A stretch of 64,000 nt of DNA from Frankiales bacterium (GTDB lineage Bacteria; Actinomycetota; Actinomycetes; Mycobacteriales; SCTD01): NCBI GenBank assembly GCA_025465465.1, contig JAODND010000033.1, positions 1 through 64,000 of the forward strand. Direction: 5' to 3'. Below are positions 58,998 to 64,000 of this stretch, piece after piece (the stretch's first letter is position 1; each line of letters opens with the position of its first letter). The position numbers were made by a program, and so were the translations under genes. The notes below the pieces were generated by a model. That model was not told where the DNA came from. It worked only from the letters and a program-made list of their open reading frames with translations, and did not search any database.

Positions 58998-60665
58998 TCA
59001 CACGGTACGAGCGGTGTCGCGCCGCACCCGTAGCGCGGCGAGCAGCATCCCGGCCGCGAAGCACGCGCCGGCCCCTTCCCCGGCCCGCATCCGCAGGTCG
59101 AGCAGCGGTTCGAGCCCGAGCCGCGCGAGCACGTCGGCGTGGGCGAGCTCGCGGGAGCGCTGCCCGGCGATCAGATGCTGCGCGACGGCCGGCTCCAGCT
59201 CGACGGCGCACAGCGCCGCGACGGACGTGAGCAGCCCGTCGAGCACCACGACCGCGCCGGCATCCGCAGCGCCGAGCACGACCCCGGTGAGCAGGGCCAC
59301 CTCGGGTCCGCCGAGCGCGGCCAGGAGTGTCACGGGGTCAGCGACCGCGCCGACCCGGCGGACGGCTCCGTCCACCACCGACCGCTTGCGGTCGAGCATC
59401 GCCGCGTCGGCACCGGCTCCCAACCCGACGACCTCGGTCGCGGAGCGGCCCAGGAGTGCGGCCGACAAAGCCGCCGCCACCGTGGTGTTGCCGATCCCCA
59501 TCTCTCCCAGGGCGACGAGCCCGTCGGTGCCGTGCTGCCGGCCGAGCCGGCGGCCCTGGGCGACCAACGCCGTCGTCTCGGCAACCGTCAGGGCGTCCTC
59601 GTGCAGCAGGTCGCCGTGCGACGCACCGGCATCGACGACGACAACGGCAAGTCCTGCGGACGCAGCCGCGACCGCCCCCAGTGCGGTGCCGGCGCGCGCT
59701 GCAGCGAGGACGTCGGCTGTGACGCTGTCCGGGAACGCCGAGACGCCGAGGGCCGTCACGGCGTGCCTGGCCCCGACGAGAAGCAGCGTGCCGCCCGCCG
59801 TGTCGGACTGGCCGAGCGCGACGACCCGGTCGACGGCGCGGTCGAGGACACCGAGCGAACCCGGCGTGGTGAGCAGCCGATCCGCCTCGTCCCGGGCGTC
59901 GACGACCGACCGCTGGGTCGGGGCGCGCAACCGCGACAGGGGCGCAGCGGTCTCCGACCAGCGGTCGGTCAGCACGACATCGCTCAGCGGCTGGCGGCGG
60001 GACCACCCCGCGCGCTCGAGCCCCGGAGCAGGCGGCCGCTCGTCGGGCCAGCCGAGGCACAGCCAGCCAAGGGTGACCACCCCCTCGGGCAGGGCGAGCA
60101 GGTCACCGAGGGCCGTCGGGTCGAACAGCGTGACCCAGCCCATGCCGAGCCCTTCGGCACGGGCGGTCAGCCAGAGGTTCTGGATCGCACAGGCACAGGA
60201 CCAGAGGTCCGCGTCCGGGAAGGTCGCCCGACCGAGGACCCCCGCGGCCGGCACCCGACGGTCGCAGCACACGACGATGCCGAGCGGTGCCTCGCGCAGC
60301 CCCTCCAACTGCAGGTCGAGCAGCTGGCGTGCCGCTTCCGGCTCCAGCTGTGCGGCCTGGGCGAGTCGTTGCTGGTCGGCCATCCACGCGGCCCGCTCGC
60401 GGATCGCCGGGTCGCGGACGACGACGAACCGCCACGGCTGCGAGTGTCCGACCGACGGCGCCTGGTGCCCGGCCTCGAGGACTCGCCGCAGGACGTCGTC
60501 CGGGATCGCGTCCGACCGGTAGCGGCGGACGTCGCGACGGGCCCCGATGACGCCGTACACCGCCTGCCGCTCCGCCTCCGAAAAGGCCCAGGCGTCCGGC
60601 GACGCTGCCCGGTCGGCGGCCGACGTGGCATCGCCGATGAGAGGTACGGGGCGCGGCCAGGTCAC
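58998..60665 (-). CDS. BluB-CobT fusion (lower-ligand synthesis and activation)
   Basis: A 555-residue protein with two enzymes. Residues about 20-225 are BluB-like nitroreductase fold (VYGVIGARRDVRRYRSDAIPD, GHSQPWRFVVVRDP, GLGMGWVTLFDP), which makes 5,6-dimethylbenzimidazole from reduced FMN. Residues about 250-545 are CobT (LLTTPGSLGVLDRAVDRVVALGQ, GEMGIGNTTVAAALSAALLG, LRMRAGEGAGACFA with the catalytic Glu), which attaches ribose phosphate from nicotinate mononucleotide. Fusion links ligand making and activation for vitamin B12. No other cobalamin gene is nearby. The GTG start at 60665 fits the family. The linker (230-250) is Arg/Pro-rich. Confidence 0.9.
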   Translation of the reverse strand: MTWPRPVPLIGDATSAADRAASPDAWAFSEAERQAVYGVIGARRDVRRYRSDAIPDDVLRRVLEAGHQAPSVGHSQPWRFVVVRDPAIRERAAWMADQQRLAQAAQLEPEAARQLLDLQLEGLREAPLGIVVCCDRRVPAAGVLGRATFPDADLWSCACAIQNLWLTARAEGLGMGWVTLFDPTALGDLLALPEGVVTLGWLCLGWPDERPPAPGLERAGWSRRQPLSDVVLTDRWSETAAPLSRLRAPTQRSVVDARDEADRLLTTPGSLGVLDRAVDRVVALGQSDTAGGTLLLVGARHAVTALGVSAFPDSVTADVLAAARAGTALGAVAAASAGLAVVVVDAGASHGDLLHEDALTVAETTALVAQGRRLGRQHGTDGLVALGEMGIGNTTVAAALSAALLGRSATEVVGLGAGADAAMLDRKRSVVDGAVRRVGAVADPVTLLAALGGPEVALLTGVVLGAADAGAVVVLDGLLTSVAALCAVELEPAVAQHLIAGQRSRELAHADVLARLGLEPLLDLRMRAGEGAGACFAAGMLLAALRVRRDTARTV

Positions 60666-60706
60666 GTCCCCACGGTAGCCACGCCGCTTCCTGCCAGACT
60701 CCCCTC

Positions 60707-61171
60707 ATGACCATCTCCCGATCCGTGCACGTCGACGCGCCGGCCCAGCGGGTCTGGGACCTCGTGAGCGACCTGCCGAACATGGGTCGCCTCAGCCCCG
60801 AGAACACCGGCGGGTCCTGGCGCGGCGGTGCCACCGGCCCGGCCGTCGGAGCGCGGTTCAAGGGCAGCAACCGGCACGGGGCGCGACGCTGGAGCACGAC
60901 GGTCAAGGTCACCCGGTGCGAGCCCGGCAGCGCCTTCGCCTTTGCGGTGTCCTCCGTGCTGGGCATCCCGGTGAGTGAGTGGAGCTATGACATCGCCCCA
61001 ACCGGCCCCGACGGCTGCGACATCACCGAGACCTGGGCGGACCGCCGCCCGGGCTGGTTCAAGCGCCCGGCCGGGCTGGTCACAGGTGTCATGACCCGCG
61101 ACGACATCAGTACGGCGGTCAACCTCGAGCAGACGCTGGCGGCCGTCAGGGCCCTTGCCGAGCGGGGTTGA
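60707..61171 (+). CDS. SRPBCC family polyketide cyclase-like protein
   Basis: A 154-residue START-like fold protein (TISRSVHVDAPAQRVWDLVSDLPNMGRLSPENTGGSWRGG, VGARFKGSNRHGARRWSTTVKVTRCEPGSAFAFAV). The pattern matches the Coq10/polyketide-cyclase family that binds lipophilic molecules. Ligand and partner unknown. It is divergent from the BluB-CobT gene across 41 bp, so the two promoters must overlap. ATG at 60707. Confidence 0.85.
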   Translation: MTISRSVHVDAPAQRVWDLVSDLPNMGRLSPENTGGSWRGGATGPAVGARFKGSNRHGARRWSTTVKVTRCEPGSAFAFAVSSVLGIPVSEWSYDIAPTGPDGCDITETWADRRPGWFKRPAGLVTGVMTRDDISTAVNLEQTLAAVRALAERG

Positions 61172-61323
61172 CACCTGTTCGGCCCTAGCCACGGGTCCCG
61201 CCACTGGTCCAGAATGGGCTCTCCACAGCGTCGCGTGGGTGACACGCTCTGTTGCGTATCCATGGCAAACTGTGATCACTCCTCGTCGTCCGGGCGGGAC
61301 AGGGCAGAGCGGAAGAGGGGGGC

Positions 61324-62217
61324 ATGAGCGACGACCTCCCCCCGGCTCCCCCCTCGGGGTTGCTGAAGGTCCAGGGAAGCTCCCGGCTGGCGTTCGGTGC
61401 GACCACCGCCGCGCTCGTGACCCTCGCGTCGGGCGGCACCGCCGTCCTGGTCGCGCACGCCACGCACAGCGTGAGCAGCCCCACCGCGCTGCCCACTCCG
61501 CTCGCGTTTCCCGATGCCACCGTGGCCGGCGGTCTCGTCGTCGAGCAGCCGGTCGGGAGCACCTCGCCGGACCCGACCACGCAGGCGCTGCACCGGGCGC
61601 TGGCCCAGCGGCCGAAGCCGGGCCGCCGGACCCTGACCGCGCCGTTGGTCGCGGCGACCCCGCCGCCCACCCTTCCCGGCCCGGCCGTGTCCACCCCACC
61701 CGTCCCGCCAGTGGTCGTGCCGCCGGTGGTCGTACCGCCGGTGGTCGTACCGCCGGTGGTCGTGCCGTCCTCCCCGACGCCGGCTCCGGGTGGCGGCAAG
61801 GGCCCGTTCGGCAACGGCGGCACTGGCGGCAGCGGCAGCGGCACGGACAGCGACCCCACCACCGAGCCCACGACCGAGCCGACCACCGAGCCCACCACCG
61901 AGCCGCCGTCGACCGACGGGGAGCCCAGTGCGCCCAGCACGGACGGTCGCGCCCGCCACGACGATGATGGGCGCGACCAGGGCCGCCACCACGGCCGTCA
62001 CGACGCCCGACCTGACGGCCGACATGACGGCCGACCTGGCGGCCGGGTCCACCACACCCGGACTCAGCACCGCAGCGGCCCTGCCCCGGGTGCCGCGGGT
62101 GCCGCTGGTGCCATCGCTACCGCCACCGGCGACCCGGTCCGGCACACCCACCAGCTCGACGGTCGTGGCCGGCACGAGCGCCCCCGCACGCATGGCAAGG
62201 GCCGGCACGCGCGCTAG
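61324..62217 (+). CDS. Repeat-rich single-pass membrane protein, unknown function
   Basis: A 297-residue protein with a soluble N-terminus, one hydrophobic segment at about 22-46 (RLAFGATTAALVTLASGGTAVLVAHA), then a Pro-rich outside region. It holds four PPVVV units (129-148), a Gly/Ser linker, four TTEP units (179-194), and an Arg/His/Gly/Asp-rich tail (GRHHGRHDARPDGRHDG) to the end. Its ATG has GGAAGAGGGGGGC ahead. Low complexity means the product name cannot be inferred. Could be a sensor or cell-wall spanning protein; the Pro/His-rich tail may bind metal. Confidence 0.6.
   Translation: MSDDLPPAPPSGLLKVQGSSRLAFGATTAALVTLASGGTAVLVAHATHSVSSPTALPTPLAFPDATVAGGLVVEQPVGSTSPDPTTQALHRALAQRPKPGRRTLTAPLVAATPPPTLPGPAVSTPPVPPVVVPPVVVPPVVVPPVVVPSSPTPAPGGGKGPFGNGGTGGSGSGTDSDPTTEPTTEPTTEPTTEPPSTDGEPSAPSTDGRARHDDDGRDQGRHHGRHDARPDGRHDGRPGGRVHHTRTQHRSGPAPGAAGAAGAIATATGDPVRHTHQLDGRGRHERPRTHGKGRHAR
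61708..61767 (+). repeat. Four 15-bp coding repeats (PPVVV)
   Basis: Four in-frame copies of CCGGTGGTCGTACCG and close variants, each giving Pro-Val-Val-Val-Pro. The third-base changes (gta/gtg) show the copies have started to diverge. Confidence 0.9.
61858..61905 (+). repeat. Four 12-bp coding repeats (TTEP)
   Basis: Four in-frame copies of ACCACCGAGCCC-type units giving Thr-Thr-Glu-Pro. This is the second low-complexity block of the same protein. Confidence 0.9.
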
Positions 62218-62313
62218 CGATGCCGTGAGGGGACGTACCGGCGGTTGCGGGTTCGTGTCACGATGGCGCCGGTGGATGCCGGAGACCCCGGCTGGCCCCG
62301 AGGAGCTGCCCGC

Positions 62314-63420
62314 GTGACCGTCACCCCCGAGGCGACCACCACACCGCTCGTGCAGCTGCTGACGCCCGAGGGCGAGCGGCTGCACCATCCTGACTACGAC
62401 GTCGACCTGACCGATGACGACTACCGCAGCTTCTATCGGGACCTCGTTCTCGTCAGACGCATCGACGTCGAGGCGACAGCACTGCAACGCCAGGGCGAGC
62501 TCGGCCTGTGGGCGTCGCTGCTCGGACAGGAGGCCGCCCAGGTCGGCAGTGGCCGGGCGCTCAGGCCGCAGGACTTCGCGTTTCCGACCTACCGCGAGCA
62601 CGGCGTCGCCTGGTGCAAGGGCGTCGACCCGTTGACGCTGCTGGCGCTGTTCCGCGGCGCGAGCAACGGAGGCTGGGACCCGCAGGAGAAGCGGTTCAAC
62701 CTCTACACGATCGTCATCGGCAGCCAGACCCTGCACGCGACCGGCTACGCCATGGGCATCCAGAAGGACGGCGCCGTCGGAGACAGCGACGGCGAGGCGG
62801 TCATCGCCTACTTCGGCGACGGTGCGTCCAGCCAGGGCGACGTGAATGAGGCCTTCGTCTGGTCGGCCGCCTACAACGCACCCATCGTGTTCTTCTGCCA
62901 GAACAACCAGTGGGGCATCAGCACACCGACCTCCACGCAGTCCCGCATCCCGCTCTACAAGCGGGCCGAGGGCTTCGGGTTCCCGGGCGTACGGGTGGAC
63001 GGCAACGACGTGCTCGCCTCGTACGCCGTGACCCGAGCCGCGCTCGACGCGGCGCGCACCGGGCAGGGGCCGACCCTCGTGGAGGCCTTCACCTATCGGA
63101 TGGGCGCGCACACCACATCGGACGACCCGACGCGCTACCGGCTGTCGTCCGACCTGGAGGCATGGAAGCTCAAGGACCCCCTCGAGCGGATGCGCTCGTT
63201 CCTGTTCAAGCAGCAGATCGGGGACAGCTCGTTCATCGACTCGGTCGACGCGGACGCCGATGAGCTGGCAGCCCGGATCCGCAAGGGCTGCCTCGAGATG
63301 CCGGATCCGGACCCACTGTCGATGTTCGACGACGTCTACGCCGACCAGACCGTGCTCCTGGAGGAGCAGCGCGAGGAGCTCGGCACCTACCTCGCCGGGT
63401 TCGCGGGTGGTGGGCACTGA
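62314..63420 (+). CDS. 2-oxoacid dehydrogenase E1 alpha subunit (branched-chain/pyruvate type)
   Basis: A 368-residue thiamine-diphosphate enzyme subunit that decarboxylates a 2-oxo acid and passes the acyl group to lipoyl E2. The TPP motif is GDGASSQGDVNEAFVWSAAYNAPIVFFCQNNQWGIST (about 180-215), and the tail has the expected phosphorylation-loop region (YRMGAHTTSDDPTRYR). I set the start at GTG 62314, with GAGGAGCTGCCCGC ahead; the longer reading with ATG lacks a ribosome site. The E1 beta gene follows with an overlap, the usual order. Confidence 0.9.
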   Translation: MTVTPEATTTPLVQLLTPEGERLHHPDYDVDLTDDDYRSFYRDLVLVRRIDVEATALQRQGELGLWASLLGQEAAQVGSGRALRPQDFAFPTYREHGVAWCKGVDPLTLLALFRGASNGGWDPQEKRFNLYTIVIGSQTLHATGYAMGIQKDGAVGDSDGEAVIAYFGDGASSQGDVNEAFVWSAAYNAPIVFFCQNNQWGISTPTSTQSRIPLYKRAEGFGFPGVRVDGNDVLASYAVTRAALDAARTGQGPTLVEAFTYRMGAHTTSDDPTRYRLSSDLEAWKLKDPLERMRSFLFKQQIGDSSFIDSVDADADELAARIRKGCLEMPDPDPLSMFDDVYADQTVLLEEQREELGTYLAGFAGGGH

Positions 63421-64000
63421 TGCAGCTCACCTTGGCGAAGGCCCTGAACGAAGGGCTGCGCGCCGCCATGGAATCGGACCCGCGCGTCCTGCTCATGGGC
63501 GAGGACATCGGCAAGCTCGGTGGGGTCTTCCGCGTCACCGACGGTCTGCAGAAGGACTTCGGGGAGGACCGCGTCTTCGACACTCCGCTCGCGGAGTCCG
63601 GGATCATCGGTACGGCCATCGGGCTCGCGATCCGCGGCTATCGCCCGGTCTGCGAGATCCAGTTCGACGGGTTCGTCTATCCGGCCTACGACCAGATCGT
63701 CAGCCAGCTGGCGAAGATGCACGCCCGGTCCAAGGGCAGCGTCGCCATGCCCGTCGTGATCCGGATCCCCTACGGCGGCGGCATCGGCGCGGTGGAGCAC
63801 CACAGCGAGTCACCGGAGGCCTACTTCGCCCACACCGCCGGCCTCAAGGTGGTGTCACCGTCGAACCCGGCGGATGCCTACACGATGATCCAGCAGGCGA
63901 TCGCCTCGAATGACCCGGTGGTCTTCTTCGAGCCCAAGCGACGCTACTGGGAGAAGGCCGAGGTCGACACCGAGGCGGTGCCGGATCCCTTGTGGCGAAG
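63420..64000 (+). CDS. 2-oxoacid dehydrogenase E1 beta subunit, cut by window end
   Basis: The visible 193 residues (MQLTLAKALNEGLRAAMESDPRVLLMGEDIGKLGGVFRVTDG..., DTPLAESGIIGTAIGLAIRGYRPVCEIQFDGFVYPAYDQIVSQLAKM) are the N-terminal half of the transketolase-like E1 beta. EDIGKLGGVF and IGTAIG are typical. The ATG shares a base with the E1 alpha stop (TGATG), so the two subunits are translated together. The C-terminal part and an expected E2 gene lie beyond position 64000. Confidence 0.94.
   Translation, partial: MQLTLAKALNEGLRAAMESDPRVLLMGEDIGKLGGVFRVTDGLQKDFGEDRVFDTPLAESGIIGTAIGLAIRGYRPVCEIQFDGFVYPAYDQIVSQLAKMHARSKGSVAMPVVIRIPYGGGIGAVEHHSESPEAYFAHTAGLKVVSPSNPADAYTMIQQAIASNDPVVFFEPKRRYWEKAEVDTEAVPDPLWR

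Noticed and set aside
61708..61905. CRISPR or non-coding satellite
   Set aside because: The repeats are contiguous, 12-15 bp, and keep a reading frame; no spacers or cas genes exist.
61276..63417. A 713-codon minus-strand open frame over the repeat protein and E1 alpha
   Set aside because: It is antisense to a clear thiamine enzyme gene and has no domain of its own.

Overview
The window is high-GC DNA from an actinomycete (Actinomycetota). GTG and TTG starts are common and genes are tightly overlapped. The gene order ino1 - PadR regulator - DUF5318 - ponA1 - mannosyltransferase genes - rpsF - ssb - rpsR - rplI - dnaB matches the oriC-proximal region Rv0046c-Rv0058 of Mycobacterium tuberculosis, so this segment probably lies near the replication origin. 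The mycofactocin cluster, furA-katG pair and SigG-type sigma factor also fit an aerobic actinomycete. The genus cannot be fixed from the sequence alone.

Layout. 1-1.2 kb: truncated ino1 and its PadR repressor. 1.4-8 kb: HsaA-like flavin oxygenase, DUF5318 protein, class A penicillin-binding protein and two lipid-linked sugar transferases. 8-15 kb: PGRP amidase, endonuclease IV, a cupredoxin-fold protein, the rpsF-ssb-rpsR-rplI operon, small enzymes, and a run of DnaA-box-like sites. 15.5-17.9 kb: dnaB, interrupted in its P-loop by a 331-residue intein with class 3 hallmarks (Ala1; Trp67, Cys310, Thr329) and LAGLIDADG endonuclease motifs. 17.9-20.5 kb: katG-furA. 20.6-45.6 kb: accessory and metabolic genes: an ABC-2 exporter, short-chain dehydrogenases, a sialidase-like secreted protein, an MFS pump, a SigG-type sigma factor, ArsR-SRPBCC, amidohydrolase and ABC ATPase, a phosphotriesterase-like lactonase, P450/TetR, an HTTM protein pair, and a MacB-type ABC transporter. 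45.7-57.8 kb: the mycofactocin cluster. 57.8-64 kb: a LysM-type secreted protein, a BluB-CobT fusion for lower-ligand activation of cobamides, a repeat-rich membrane protein, and the start of a 2-oxoacid dehydrogenase (E1 alpha, then E1 beta cut by the window end).

The most interesting system is the mycofactocin cluster. mftR is divergent from mftA (37 codons), mftB and mftC. Six genes then occupy the place where mftD usually stands: two FadH/OYE-family flavin/Fe-S oxidoreductases, an ETF alpha-like subunit, a FixC-like FAD protein, a FixX-like ferredoxin and an ETF beta-like subunit. After them come mftE, a mycofactocin-coupled-type short-chain dehydrogenase, and mftF. No MftD and no GMC-type MftG is visible in the window. 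Nearly every junction overlaps by 4 bp, so this reads as one transcript. I infer that the FixABCX-like set passes electrons from reduced mycofactocin to quinone, and that one OYE protein may replace MftD chemistry. Both proposals are inference from gene order.

Other observations: a putative CTG start (31040), a tiny ORF/structured RNA between strong hairpins (32.87-33.0 kb), an rpsF leader able to hide its own ribosome binding site, three in-frame 12-bp start repeats (34923), and several well-formed operator palindromes. No tRNA, rRNA, insertion sequence or CRISPR array was recognised. No gene-free stretch exceeds 300 bases. The longest are 15245-15529 (DnaA-box-like sites) and 32745-33014 (tiny ORF and terminator); 58797-58997 shows nothing I can name.
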